Below are positions 1 to 10,067 of a stretch of DNA of 59,609 nt, piece by piece. How positions within the stretch are numbered: position 1 is the stretch's first letter; every line of letters begins with the position of its first letter. Both the position numbers and the translations under genes were made by a program. The notes under the pieces are model-generated. The model saw nothing but the letters and a program-made list of their open reading frames with translations, was not told where the DNA came from and did not search any database. Where the stretch lies: positions 1 through 59,609 of the forward strand of contig CAMWLV010000003.1 of assembly GCA_947175175.1 (NCBI GenBank), in the 5' to 3' direction. The DNA is from an uncultured Lachnospiraceae bacterium. Lineage in GTDB: Bacteria; Bacillota; Clostridia; Lachnospirales; Lachnospiraceae.

Positions 1-241
1 CAGATGGATTATACCAAAGTGATGATGAAATATTCCTGTAACTGTAATTGCCGGCTATTATGACAATAGACAGTTTTCCGAAAGATGCAGGTTTGGAATC
101 TTTTTGACAGAGGCATATCATGATTATTTTATTCGCATTATTGCTGATTATTATTGGTATTTGAAGGAAATAAATGCTATGCATGTTCGATATGATAAGA
201 CGGTATATGATGCAATGATGCAGAAATTAGAGGGAGATTGA
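1..241 (+). pseudogene. 3' remnant of an unrecognised CDS with a frameshift
   Basis: Frame 2 is open from base 29 to the TGA at 239-241 and gives a protein-like C-terminal tail of about 70 residues, rich in Tyr, Ile and Asp, ending in QKLEGD. Upstream, the sensible reading is in frame 3 (DGLYQSDDE) and hits stops soon after base 38. A one-base loss near bases 27-32 would join the two into one smooth protein. The segment therefore looks like the end of a gene with a single-base frameshift, cut off by the window edge. I do not recognise the family. A sequencing error at the contig end is an alternative explanation. Confidence 0.4.
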
Positions 242-304
242 TATAATTGACTTCAATATTCCACTTTTTGAGAGGAATATCGGACCAATCCTAACAGCAA
301 AACA

Positions 305-333
305 TTGACATCAATTTCCATGGTTGATAAAAT
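305..333 (+). promoter_or_regulatory. Sigma-A promoter of the hybrid kinase
   Basis: A perfect TTGACA box (305-310), 17 bp spacer and TAAAAT box (328-333) lie about 70 bp upstream of the kinase start. The ribosome binding site is CGGGAGG at 388-394, six bases before the ATG. Nothing else is visible between the pseudogene stop (241) and the start codon. Confidence 0.75.
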
Positions 334-400
334 AAAAGTTAGAAATAAAGAAACTTGAACACACGAAATCAAGATTACAGAATCCACGGGAGGATTTCAT

Positions 401-3400
401 ATGTATCATTGTCATATAAACTTCTTTTTTCTAGGCAGTCAGAGCAGGCTATTCCAACTGATTGAGAATATGCCTCCGCTTGAACACTTTACACATGAAT
501 ACTTTGAGAGCAGAATGCCTTATGAGGCAATGGTCTCAAAAGCTGATGTCATCATAGCAGATCTGTCTGACATGGATGCTGCTGCGACATTGCAGACATT
601 GCTTTCGGACAAAAGACCTGATGCAGAACTGATCGTGCTCACAGAAAAGGAACAGTTTTCTGTCCTGACCAGTCTGCCTGGCCGTCTGTCCGCAATTTGT
701 GATATCTGGACGCTTCCGCTTTCTGATGAGGAGTTACAATTTCATTTTTCCAAGTGGCAGAGGCATTATAAAATGCGCAGGGACTTCTGGCAGACGAACC
801 AGTATCTCGAAGCCACCATCAACAGTGTGCCTAACCTGATCTGGTATAAGACCAAAGACGGCATTCACGAAAAGGTCAATGACAGCTTCTGCAGCACTGT
901 CAACAAGACCAAAGCCCAGGTAGAAGGCAGGGGACACGCCTACATCTGGGATGTCGAGCATGATGATCCAGCCTGTATCGAATCAGAGCGCGAAGTCATG
1001 AACCAGAGAAAAACCTGTATCTCTGAGGAGACCATCCAGACCAAAGACGGAACAAGACTGCTCACTACATACAAATCCCCACTGTATGACCTGGATGGAA
1101 GCGTCATGGGAACAGTGGGCGTCGGCATCGACATTACACTCGAAAAAGAATACAAACAACAGCTCATCTCCAAGACAAAGATTCTGGAAACATTGTTTAC
1201 CACAATGGACTGCGGCGTCCTATGCCACACTGTCGACGGCTCAAAAATCATCAGTGTAAACGCCGCTGCTCTCAAAATTCTGGGTTATGAATCGCAGGAG
1301 GATCTTGTGAAAGCCGGATTTGACATGATCGCATCATCGGTCGTGGAAGAGGATCGGTCAACCCTCCGCAAGAGTATTCTATCCCTGCAGAATGAGGGCG
1401 ACAGTGTCAATGTCGCATACCGCGTGCGGCACGACAATGGCGATCTGCTGCACATCATGGGTAATATCAAACTGATGAAGGAAAATGGAGAATTGTTCTA
1501 CCAGCGCTTTCTTCTGGACTGCACTACACAGCGGCTTCGCGAAGAAGCAGAGCGCAAGGAAAACGAAAGGCTCCAGATGGAACTCATTCAGGCACTGAGT
1601 ATCGATTACAATCTCGTATGCTTTTTTGACCTGGATACCGGAAAGGGACGTACCCTTCGAATGAGCCAATGTAAATATCATGTGTTGGATGAACTTTTTG
1701 CAGGGGAATTGTCCCTGGAAGAAAATCTTGGACATTATATAGACAGGTGCGTCTATGCAGAGGACAAGGAGATAATGCGACAGGCCATCACTCACGAAAG
1801 CCTGATGCAGAGGCTCACCGAAAAGAAAATGTACACTGTCAATTACCGCGCCCTCTGCCATGGAGAAATACGCTATTTCCAGATGAAGGCTGTCTGCGCA
1901 GGCGACTGGAGCGATCACTGTGAAATCGTCCTTGGTTTCCATAGTATCGACGAAGAAACCCGCATTGAGATGGAGAAAAATACCATTCTGGAAGATGCAC
2001 TGACGCAGGCAAACCGCGCCAACAAGGCAAAGAGTGTATTCCTTTCCAATATGTCGCATGATATCCGCACTCCGATGAATGCCATCATCGGCTTCACGAC
2101 GCTGGCGCTCAGCCGCCTTGATCACACGGAACAGGTTGAGGGTTATCTCAAGAAGATCATGACTTCTGGAAACCATCTGTTGAACCTGATCAACAATGTC
2201 CTCGACATGAGCCATATTGAAAGTGGCAAGATGCAGCTGTCAGAGCAGCTCTGCAGTCTGCCGGAAATCCTGCATGGGCTGCGCAATATCATACAGGCAG
2301 ACATTCATTCCAAGCAGCTTGAACTGTATATGGACGCCATCGATGTACAGAACGAAAATATCTATTGTGACAGACTGCGTCTGAACCAGGTGCTGTTAAA
2401 CCTGCTGAATAACGCTGTAAAATACACGACTGCCGGAGGGATTGTCAGCATCAAGGTCACAGAGAAAGCTATAGCGCAACAAGGATATGCCGTATATGAA
2501 TTTCAGGTCAAGGATACAGGCATCGGTATGAGCGAGGAATTTGTCTCCCACATTTTTGAGCCGTTTGAGCGGGAGCGCAACTCCACCATCAGCGGTATAC
2601 AGGGAACTGGTCTCGGTATGGCAATCACCAAAAACATTGTGACAATGATGAATGGCACAATCAGCGTGACCAGCAAGCAAAATGTCGGCTCAGAATTTAT
2701 TGTCTCCTTCACCTTCCGTGTCAGTTCGGAAGTCAAGGAATCACCTCTGATTCCAGAACTGCAAGGATGCCGTGCTCTTGTGGTGGACGACGACTTTAAC
2801 ACCTGCGACAGCGTTTCCTATATGCTGCAGCAGATCGGAATGCGCGCAGAATGGACCTTGTCTGGAAAAGAAGCTGTCCTTCGCACCCATCAGGCCGTCA
2901 CACGCAAAGACTGCTACGCCGTATACATTATCGACTGGCTGCTTCCTGACATGAATGGTGTCGAAGTCGCACGCCGCATCCAAAAGGAAACTGGCGGAAA
3001 TGTACCAATCATCGTGCTGACCGCATACAACTGGGAAGATATCGAGGAAGAAGCAAAGGAAGCTGGTGTCACAGCATTTTGCAGCAAGCCGCTATTCCTG
3101 TCAGAGCTGAGAGAATGTCTGCATTCTGTCACAAGCACTGGAAAGGAACAGAAATCAGATAGTCTTATAGAATCTGCGCCATTTCATGCAGAACGCCTTT
3201 TGCTTGTGGAAGACAATGAACTGAACCAGGAAATCGCAGCAGAAATCTTGCAGGAAGCTGGTTTTTCAGTGGATCTTGCCAGCAATGGACAGCTAGCCGT
3301 TGAGAAGCTGAGAGCTTCCAAGCCAGGATATTACCAGATCATACTGATGGATGTACAGATGCCTGTCATGAATGGCTATGAGGCAACCCAGGCAATCCGC

Positions 3401-3565
3401 AAGCTTGAGGATCCACAGCTTGCATCGATCCCAATCATCGCAATGACTGCCAATGCCTTTGAGGAGGATAAACAAGAAGCCCTGCGAAGCGGTATGAATG
3501 GCCACATCGCCAAGCCGATCAATATCGATAATCTGATGACCACTTTAAAAACTATCCTAAAGTAA
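401..3565 (+). CDS. Hybrid sensor histidine kinase with two receiver domains
   Basis: A 1054-residue phosphorelay protein. The first ~110 residues resemble a degenerate receiver-like fold (ADVIIADLSD, ELIVLTE). PAS-type sensing segments follow at about 130-245 and 260-370, with a third PAS-like stretch at about 390-520. The HisKA dimerisation helix carries SHDIRTPMN with phospho-acceptor His553. The HATPase domain shows an N box (LNNAVKYT, ~665), G1 (DTGIGM, ~705) and G2 (GTGLGMAI, ~735). Two receivers follow, with phospho-acceptor Asp845 (IIDWLLPDMNG) and Asp984 (LMDVQMPVMNG). No membrane segment is evident, so it is probably a cytosolic sensor; its ligand and output partner cannot be told. 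There is no HPt domain and no adjacent response regulator. It converges on the GLUG/MMPL operon and has its own strong promoter. Confidence 0.93.
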   Translation: MYHCHINFFFLGSQSRLFQLIENMPPLEHFTHEYFESRMPYEAMVSKADVIIADLSDMDAAATLQTLLSDKRPDAELIVLTEKEQFSVLTSLPGRLSAICDIWTLPLSDEELQFHFSKWQRHYKMRRDFWQTNQYLEATINSVPNLIWYKTKDGIHEKVNDSFCSTVNKTKAQVEGRGHAYIWDVEHDDPACIESEREVMNQRKTCISEETIQTKDGTRLLTTYKSPLYDLDGSVMGTVGVGIDITLEKEYKQQLISKTKILETLFTTMDCGVLCHTVDGSKIISVNAAALKILGYESQEDLVKAGFDMIASSVVEEDRSTLRKSILSLQNEGDSVNVAYRVRHDNGDLLHIMGNIKLMKENGELFYQRFLLDCTTQRLREEAERKENERLQMELIQALSIDYNLVCFFDLDTGKGRTLRMSQCKYHVLDELFAGELSLEENLGHYIDRCVYAEDKEIMRQAITHESLMQRLTEKKMYTVNYRALCHGEIRYFQMKAVCAGDWSDHCEIVLGFHSIDEETRIEMEKNTILEDALTQANRANKAKSVFLSNMSHDIRTPMNAIIGFTTLALSRLDHTEQVEGYLKKIMTSGNHLLNLINNVLDMSHIESGKMQLSEQLCSLPEILHGLRNIIQADIHSKQLELYMDAIDVQNENIYCDRLRLNQVLLNLLNNAVKYTTAGGIVSIKVTEKAIAQQGYAVYEFQVKDTGIGMSEEFVSHIFEPFERERNSTISGIQGTGLGMAITKNIVTMMNGTISVTSKQNVGSEFIVSFTFRVSSEVKESPLIPELQGCRALVVDDDFNTCDSVSYMLQQIGMRAEWTLSGKEAVLRTHQAVTRKDCYAVYIIDWLLPDMNGVEVARRIQKETGGNVPIIVLTAYNWEDIEEEAKEAGVTAFCSKPLFLSELRECLHSVTSTGKEQKSDSLIESAPFHAERLLLVEDNELNQEIAAEILQEAGFSVDLASNGQLAVEKLRASKPGYYQIILMDVQMPVMNGYEATQAIRKLEDPQLASIPIIAMTANAFEEDKQEALRSGMNGHIAKPINIDNLMTTLKTILK

Positions 3566-3588
3566 AAAGGCGCTTCAGCGCCTTTTTA
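3564..3588. terminator. Bidirectional rho-independent terminator between convergent genes
   Basis: AAAAAGGCGCT, a two-base loop and AGCGCCTTTTT form an 11 bp stem flanked by A and T runs, so it works in both directions. It overlaps the TAA stop of the kinase (3563-3565) and the stop codon of the leftward GLUG gene (3586-3588). Confidence 0.85.
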
Positions 3589-6500
3589 TTTTATTGATTC
3601 TTCTGATTTTTCCTCTACTTTCTTCTGACGTTTCTGTTTTCTACGTTCCCTGCCTTTCTTGATCATGACAATCAGCAGAATCAAGACCACTGCTGCTGCC
3701 ATTGTACAGAGAATGATCATAACCAGATTAGATGTATTCTCTACCACACAGAAAAACTGATGCGTACCAGTCATATCAACCTGCAGGTACTGACCTCTGT
3801 CCTTGCTTTCGATCTCTGTCCATGCACCGTCCTTGTATCCATAGACAACCGCATCCTCATAGGGATTCAGGATTCTCAATGAGAAAGTATCCGTCTCTTT
3901 GATACCGCCATTTTCCAATGTAACCTCGTAGACTACATTCTGCTTCTCAGCAGCCTCCTCTGGCGGAGCCATATCACTGATTCGGGCATATAATACGGTA
4001 TCCTCTGTAAAGATGTCCTCAACCAAAGCATATGGTCTCTGCCACTGACCTTCCTCTGCGCTGTCCTCTTCCTTGTTACTCTGTACTACAGTTACATTGT
4101 CCTTGTATTCCGCCTCGACCACCATGGTTCCTCTCATTGTCATATCTGACACGTCGGGCCATTCCCCATAGAATCCCTCTTTGCCAGGAATCTGCGGAAA
4201 GTTCAATTGATCAAGCTTCTTGCCATATTCCACTTCCTCAGAACCAAGGTAAGTATCTTCTATCTTATATATGACTTTGAGATGCCAGAACTGTGCGGGA
4301 AGCTGCTCCACTGCCAGTAAATCCTGGTAGGTGATTGGTTCCGCTACTCCCATATAACTGATATTGTCAATACCATGAATGTTCTCGCCCACATAATAGT
4401 TACCTCTGACCTTTGGCTCATCTGTCTCTTCAGATTCATCATCAATACCTGTACTAACCTTGTCATATTCGGAGATCTGCCCCGCGATTGCGCCCACTCT
4501 GCCGTTTTCAGAATGTACATCCGCCATGGAATAGCAGTTCTTCAAAGTATCTGCATATCCAGCTATTCCGCCCACATTTCTGTTACCTGCGACAGAACAC
4601 AGTGCATAACACTGCTCAATTATCGTATGAGACTCACCGCAGATGCCGCCTACGTAGTCTCCCTCGGTGCTTTCCACACTTCCATAACTCTCCGAACTAA
4701 CGATAATACCATGATCCATGTATCCGCAGATACCGCCCGCACCATTTTTCTTAGCAGTAATATATCCTTCATTTACGCTGTCCGTGACAAGGCATTTCAG
4801 CAGGAAACGTCTGCCCACTTCATACTCAATCGAACCGACTGCACTGTCATCCAGATCTTCGTCGTCAATTGACATGGAACCGACTATACCGCCTACATTG
4901 ATATCCCCCTTTATCACGCCCTTGTTGCTGCAGGACTCCGTCCTTCCTGTTGTTATGGAATCGATGTCTTCATCGCCGACATCATTATAAAACGCTGCAA
5001 GCTCCATCTTCTCTGCATCAGATAACCTGTCGGCAAGAAGGTTGAATATCACGTTGATCTGGTCATTTACCGCCCTCAGATCTGCATTTACCACATCGGA
5101 ATATCTTGAAGCATCCTCGCCCAACAATTTCATATTGTCGCTGATTGCCTGAAGATGATTGCGGAGATTGATTCTGTTGTAGTCATACTCTGCGCCAAGC
5201 TTGGTAAACGTGATATCAGACTGGTCGTTTATGTAATTGACAATATCTTTTGTGCGACTTGTCGCAGCCTTTATGGAATCGAGTGCACGCTTCAAATGAT
5301 CTGACATATTACCGAGATCATTGTTTACTGCCTTAAGGGCATCCGATGCCTGTTTTCCGTAGATATCTGCCAGAATCTCTATATTCTCGATTATGGTACT
5401 GGCGGCAGACAGCATTTTCTGCAGCTCTGAAGCATTGACCCCATTGTTGTCATTAATTTTATCAATTGTATCCTGGACCTCGCGGATCGCATTCTCAATC
5501 TCTGACTTTGCGCTGTCTACAACGCTCGATGTTGTCGTCATCATTTTGAACAGGATCGATACATTGTATTCCTTGTCACCAGATACTTGGAAGGAGTAGG
5601 AATTTCCGCTGTCTGGAGATTTCCTTGAACCATCTATCGTCACATAGTCCACGGTATATCCTCCTGACGGCTCCACCGTGATCGTTACCGTATTATTAGT
5701 GTTATTGTAAGAATAATTTGCATTTCCCGACAGATTGGAAGTGATCTTCACAGAAGGATTTTGTGTTTCTATCTCAGTCGCATCGTCTGTCTTTATCTCC
5801 ACATCTGTCACGACTGCATTCTCTATTGCATCAAAGCTTATTGTGCCGATATCAAGACTTGTGACCGCTATTCCATTATCTGGTTCGAAATATGCCTCAA
5901 CCCTCACATTTTCCGCCGGCATTGTAAAAGTAAATGGTGAAGCTGCTGATGTTGTTACTTTTTCCCCATTTGTAACCTTTACGACATCAATTTGCGCTAA
6001 ACGATACGCATTCGATGAACCACCGACGGTATCCGTTTCAGCCGTAATCGTAACCTGATCCCCTTCCTTAGGATTATACAAATCCGAAGTGATGTATCCG
6101 CCAACTGTATGTAGAAGTGTAATTCTCTTATTTTTTGACACATCATACGATCCGCTGCCAACATCGGTTATCTTCCCCATGTCATCCGAAATCCTTTTCA
6201 AAGATTCAACAGCATTGTTAAAGCTGTTCTCTGCCGCCTCAAAGTCATTCAGCACCCCTGGCGTCATTTCCAGCACATGGTCAAAACGGTTTGTCATGGA
6301 CTGCACTTGGTCAAGATTGTCGTCCGCAAAATCACCAATCTGATTGGCAAGCGCATCTGCCGCATCCACCGCACCGTCACTGTATGATGTAATCGCATCA
6401 AAATCCCGCTTCACACCGTTCTTTGCTGCCTGCATATCATTGAGTGTCTTGTCGATCAGCTCATGCAGCCTATCGACGGCAGCCCTGATCGATTCTGCCT

Positions 6501-7491
6501 CATTGATCTCAATAAAAGGCTCCATCTGTCCTACAATACCACCAATGTCCTTGCGTCCATACACTGTGCCATTATTAGTACTAAGTGATACGATACCCGA
6601 CTGACGTCCTGCAATACCACCGATATTATACCCTGTATGTTCATAACCGACCGTTCCCGAATTGGTACATCTTATGATCAAACCATCCGAAAATCCAGCA
6701 ATGCCACCTGTGTCAACGCCGCTGTACAGCTCACTGTCCTCATCATCTGTAAGGCTTTCGAGGATTCCCATACCGCTGCCCATCTCGTCATCCTCCTCAA
6801 CCCATGCACTGTTATCATTAATCCCAGCACGGTTTGAGCAGTAATTTAAAGTACCATGATTGATTCCGACAATTCCCCCTGTCGAGTAATAACCTGTAAC
6901 CCTTCCCTTTACGGCACATCCGGTTATAATTCCAATATCTCCGTTAATTCCCGCAATGCCGCCGACTGTGTCGCGGCCGCTCACAGTTCCCTGAAAGGTA
7001 CAGTTTTTAATCGTACCATAGTTCACACCACAGAGACTTCCGATACACTCCTTTTGGTTTTCGGACTCAATAGTTCCCTTCAAAGTCAGGTTCTGTATTA
7101 CCCCCTGACTTTCCACATGGCGGAATAATCCCACAACATATCCGTCACCCACATAGTCAAAGCCGGAAATCGTGTGCCCCACACCGTCAAATATTCCATT
7201 AAATACAGGAACTACACGCATTTCTGTGCCTGTAAGGTCGATATCTGCTTTCAGACTAACGTATTTATTTTCTGACCAGGAGTCGATATAACATTTCGAT
7301 GCAAAGTCAGCAAATTGTTCTGCCGTGCTGATGTCAATCCGCTCATATTTGATCTCGTCTTCTGCTGAAGCAGTATCTGTTTTCCCTGCCTCCTCCGCGC
7401 GGATATCCTGCACTGGAAGCATGCCAAAAACCAGTACTGTAGTCAGTGTTAATGCAAATAATTTTTTATGTAATCTATGCATCCTTCTCAC
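3586..7491 (-). CDS. Large surface protein with GLUG repeats, coiled coils and a C-terminal membrane anchor
   Basis: A 1301-residue exported protein. Residues 1-32 form a signal peptide (basic start, LFALTLTTVLVFGML, AEE cleavage region). GLUG-type repeats of the pattern GGIAGxNxGxIxxC occupy about 85-325 and return at about 860-1050. Between them lie helical segments (about 330-410 and 650-840) and a beta-rich part at about 450-640 with an InlB/Flg_new-like repeat (VTITAET, FTMPAENV). A single transmembrane helix near 1250 (MIILCTMAAAVVLILLIVMI) is followed by a Lys/Arg-rich cytoplasmic tail, so it is a type I anchored envelope protein, not a sortase substrate. The start overlaps the end of the MMPL exporter gene by 17 nt, implying coupled translation and a shared role. 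GLUG repeats occur in adhesins; the partner and ligand are unknown. Confidence 0.8.
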   Translation of the reverse strand: MRRMHRLHKKLFALTLTTVLVFGMLPVQDIRAEEAGKTDTASAEDEIKYERIDISTAEQFADFASKCYIDSWSENKYVSLKADIDLTGTEMRVVPVFNGIFDGVGHTISGFDYVGDGYVVGLFRHVESQGVIQNLTLKGTIESENQKECIGSLCGVNYGTIKNCTFQGTVSGRDTVGGIAGINGDIGIITGCAVKGRVTGYYSTGGIVGINHGTLNYCSNRAGINDNSAWVEEDDEMGSGMGILESLTDDEDSELYSGVDTGGIAGFSDGLIIRCTNSGTVGYEHTGYNIGGIAGRQSGIVSLSTNNGTVYGRKDIGGIVGQMEPFIEINEAESIRAAVDRLHELIDKTLNDMQAAKNGVKRDFDAITSYSDGAVDAADALANQIGDFADDNLDQVQSMTNRFDHVLEMTPGVLNDFEAAENSFNNAVESLKRISDDMGKITDVGSGSYDVSKNKRITLLHTVGGYITSDLYNPKEGDQVTITAETDTVGGSSNAYRLAQIDVVKVTNGEKVTTSAASPFTFTMPAENVRVEAYFEPDNGIAVTSLDIGTISFDAIENAVVTDVEIKTDDATEIETQNPSVKITSNLSGNANYSYNNTNNTVTITVEPSGGYTVDYVTIDGSRKSPDSGNSYSFQVSGDKEYNVSILFKMMTTTSSVVDSAKSEIENAIREVQDTIDKINDNNGVNASELQKMLSAASTIIENIEILADIYGKQASDALKAVNNDLGNMSDHLKRALDSIKAATSRTKDIVNYINDQSDITFTKLGAEYDYNRINLRNHLQAISDNMKLLGEDASRYSDVVNADLRAVNDQINVIFNLLADRLSDAEKMELAAFYNDVGDEDIDSITTGRTESCSNKGVIKGDINVGGIVGSMSIDDEDLDDSAVGSIEYEVGRRFLLKCLVTDSVNEGYITAKKNGAGGICGYMDHGIIVSSESYGSVESTEGDYVGGICGESHTIIEQCYALCSVAGNRNVGGIAGYADTLKNCYSMADVHSENGRVGAIAGQISEYDKVSTGIDDESEETDEPKVRGNYYVGENIHGIDNISYMGVAEPITYQDLLAVEQLPAQFWHLKVIYKIEDTYLGSEEVEYGKKLDQLNFPQIPGKEGFYGEWPDVSDMTMRGTMVVEAEYKDNVTVVQSNKEEDSAEEGQWQRPYALVEDIFTEDTVLYARISDMAPPEEAAEKQNVVYEVTLENGGIKETDTFSLRILNPYEDAVVYGYKDGAWTEIESKDRGQYLQVDMTGTHQFFCVVENTSNLVMIILCTMAAAVVLILLIVMIKKGRERRKQKRQKKVEEKSEESIK

Positions 7492-9967
7492 CTTCTTCCT
7501 TCTGCATCAGTTCCTTCAAATCTCTTCCATCGTCCTCCTGCTGCTCAAGCCTGCCCATATTTACAAACAGGCTTGCATCACCGCGCACCAGACCGTGTAC
7601 TTCACCGACAATCGTACCATTGATCTGTCCCTGTACAAGACCGTCAACACGCATCAGTCCACTGACGCGCTCCAACTTCAGCGGAATGGATACTGCGAAC
7701 GAAGTCCTGTCAATAATTTTCTCACCCAGCAGAAGAATCTGCGGGAGTACAAACATAACCGTGAAAATCGAGAGGATCGTACCTCTTCCGAGACACTGCC
7801 CGATACCGCACACCGCACCATCCGACGACATCTGTCCGATAAAGATACCTGCAAGTGCAAGCATTGTACCAGACGTAACGATTGTCGGGAACGCGAAGTT
7901 CATCGTCTCGATAATAGCATCTCTCTTTGACATTTTATCCTTGATCTCCAGAAATCTTCCTGAAATAACGATCGCATAATCGATATTTGCACCCATCTGA
8001 ATAGATGATACAATCATGGCACTCAGGAAGAATACATTCTTCTGCTCCACGGACGGGAAGGAGAAATTCACCCAGATCACACCCTGAATGACCGCAATCA
8101 GAAGCACCGGCATACCAGCCGACATAAATGTAAACAGCAGAACAACCAGCACCGCGAGGATAGAAACCACATTAACAACCGTATTGTCCCTCTGAAAAGT
8201 CTTGTACAGATCATACTGGCTCGTTGATTCCCCAGGAACCAGCACCTCCGACCGCTCATAATATTTGCCTGCGATCTCATGCATCTCGTCAAGGAAAGCA
8301 AAGGTCTCATCCCCTTCCTCCGGCAGGGTCAGATAGATCAGCATACGGCTGTAATCCTCACCCTGCAGCTGGTCAAGTGCAATCTGCATCTTTGTATGTG
8401 CATCCTCCAATGTATCCATCAGATCGTCATCCAGTGTGACGTACCCCTCATCTACCTCATCATAGAGGAACATAAACATATCGATTAACGGTACACTGTA
8501 GTTGGAGAATCCATTGATGATCTTTGCATAATTTTCATCATTCACTGCATAAGCCGTATAGAGAAGCTCCGCAATCTCATAGTCGACCTCTAAAAGCTCA
8601 GAAAAATCCCTCGCTGTCAGCTTGTCGGTCAACATATACCCATCCATCGCCTCCGTGTTGGCAAGTCCCTGCGAGTGGTCGACCTCCGATCTGGCATCCA
8701 ACTCCTTTAAGAGTCTGCCCTCCCTCTCATAGTCCCCTGCCGGAACGACAAGCGCCACAAAGTTTTCTGCCCCAAAGCTCTCCTCGATCATCTCGTCCAC
8801 GACCATCGCATCACTCTGTACAGGTGTTTCCAGCTGTGTATAACCATATACATAAGGACAATGCGACTGAACGATATAGGCACCAACCAACACAACCACA
8901 AATAACGGCGGTATGATATATCTTGTCTTGTATGCGAATTTTCCAACAAATGGAATGTCCGGGATAAAGCTCTTGTGCTTTGTCTTATCCATCGCCTTGC
9001 CAAAGAGCATGATTAGTCCCGGCATCAGCAAAAATACAGCAAGCAGGCTCAATAAAATCGCCCTGATCAGACAGAACGCCATATCACGTCCGATACCAAA
9101 CTGCATGAACATCATCGCAACCAGACCACCTACTGTGGTGAGTGAGCTGGAAGAAATCTCAGGGATCGCCTTGCTGAGAGCCACTATATCAGCCTCCCTG
9201 ATGCCAAGCGTCTGATGCTCCTCCTTATATCGGTTACAGAAAATTACTGCATAATCCACAGACAACGCAAGCTGCAATACAATCGTAACGGAGTCTGAGA
9301 CAAAGGAAATCGTACCCATCAGGAAATTTGTTCCCTTGGTGATCAATGCCGCCGAACAGAAAGTCAGCAGCAGCACCGGCACCTCCGCCCATGTCTGCGA
9401 AGTAAACAGCAATACGGAAACGACCACAATTGCGACGAGCACACTGATCACGGACATCTCCTTTGCCAGCTGCTCTGCCGACGCATCGCCCATGGAGGTG
9501 GATACATAGATATCGTATCCGTCGAGCATTGCCCTGACTTCATCGAGTGCTTCCAGTGCCCTGTCGTCGGTCTCCTCATAGCCAAACGTGATGCTGTATA
9601 ATGCTGCAAAATTGTTATAGTGGCTCTTCGAGTTGTCAAAGTCAAGCATGATGATACTGTCAAACTCCAGAAGCTCCTCATAGATTTTGTCAGCCTCGTC
9701 ATAGGGAATATTCATCACCATGACCTTTGCTGTACCATAAGTGATAAACTGTTCCTCCATGCGGTTAAGCCCCTGACTCGTCTCCGTCGTGTCCGGAAGA
9801 TACGCTGAAAGTGCGTTTTCTACTGATACCCAGTTCATGGACACTACGGAAAAGATCAGCGCAATGCCAAACAGCAGAAAGAACAAGTTGCGTCTGTCAA
9901 CGATAAAGGTGGCAGCTTTAATCATAAATCCGCCGTCTTCACCGCTTTTCTTTGGTTGTTCGTCCAT
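7475..9967 (-). CDS. MMPL/RND-superfamily exporter
   Basis: An 830-residue integral membrane protein with the duplicated architecture of MMPL transporters: one N-terminal helix, an extracytoplasmic domain, a five-to-six helix bundle, then the same again. The first bundle carries ALSVDYAVIFCNRY and the second GANIDYAIVISGRF, the two expected intramembrane Asp-Tyr motifs of the proton relay. After the last helix there is an unusual tail (~765-830) of short GxVxGxI-like repeats resembling a small bactofilin-type beta solenoid, then an acidic end. The start has AAGGAGAGG at a good distance. Family members export lipids, polyketides or drugs; the coupled GLUG protein suggests an envelope role. Confidence 0.9.
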   Translation of the reverse strand: MDEQPKKSGEDGGFMIKAATFIVDRRNLFFLLFGIALIFSVVSMNWVSVENALSAYLPDTTETSQGLNRMEEQFITYGTAKVMVMNIPYDEADKIYEELLEFDSIIMLDFDNSKSHYNNFAALYSITFGYEETDDRALEALDEVRAMLDGYDIYVSTSMGDASAEQLAKEMSVISVLVAIVVVSVLLFTSQTWAEVPVLLLTFCSAALITKGTNFLMGTISFVSDSVTIVLQLALSVDYAVIFCNRYKEEHQTLGIREADIVALSKAIPEISSSSLTTVGGLVAMMFMQFGIGRDMAFCLIRAILLSLLAVFLLMPGLIMLFGKAMDKTKHKSFIPDIPFVGKFAYKTRYIIPPLFVVVLVGAYIVQSHCPYVYGYTQLETPVQSDAMVVDEMIEESFGAENFVALVVPAGDYEREGRLLKELDARSEVDHSQGLANTEAMDGYMLTDKLTARDFSELLEVDYEIAELLYTAYAVNDENYAKIINGFSNYSVPLIDMFMFLYDEVDEGYVTLDDDLMDTLEDAHTKMQIALDQLQGEDYSRMLIYLTLPEEGDETFAFLDEMHEIAGKYYERSEVLVPGESTSQYDLYKTFQRDNTVVNVVSILAVLVVLLFTFMSAGMPVLLIAVIQGVIWVNFSFPSVEQKNVFFLSAMIVSSIQMGANIDYAIVISGRFLEIKDKMSKRDAIIETMNFAFPTIVTSGTMLALAGIFIGQMSSDGAVCGIGQCLGRGTILSIFTVMFVLPQILLLGEKIIDRTSFAVSIPLKLERVSGLMRVDGLVQGQINGTIVGEVHGLVRGDASLFVNMGRLEQQEDDGRDLKELMQKEEGEKDA

Positions 9968-10020
9968 AATTCATCCTCTCCTTTACACAGCAAGAATTTT
10001 TTCATAATCGCGTGTAGTAT

Positions 10021-10049
10021 AGTATATTACATCACTTTTGTTTTTTCAA
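10021..10049 (-). promoter_or_regulatory. Sigma-A promoter of the MMPL-GLUG operon
   Basis: On the minus strand, TTGAAA (10044-10049), a 17 bp spacer and TATACT (10021-10026) lie about 55 bp upstream of the exporter start codon. Confidence 0.7.
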
Positions 10050-10050
10050 T

Positions 10051-10067
10051 AATGACTTGTGGTCATT
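10051..10067. promoter_or_regulatory. Palindromic operator-like site next to the -35 box
   Basis: AATGAC-N5-GTCATT is a perfect 6 bp inverted repeat over 17 bp, starting one base upstream of the -35 box. Its size and symmetry suit a dimeric repressor such as a TetR-family protein, which often controls MMPL pumps. No regulator gene is adjacent. The rest of 10068-10160 is AT-rich with no recognisable feature. Confidence 0.45.

Noticed and set aside
1379-2215. 278-residue minus-strand ORF
   Set aside because: It is antisense to the kinase, has no ribosome site and no recognisable domain; a shadow frame of a high-quality coding region.
4375-4872. 165-residue plus-strand ORF inside the GLUG gene
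   Set aside because: Shadow of the repetitive GLUG coding sequence, low-complexity composition, no ribosome site.
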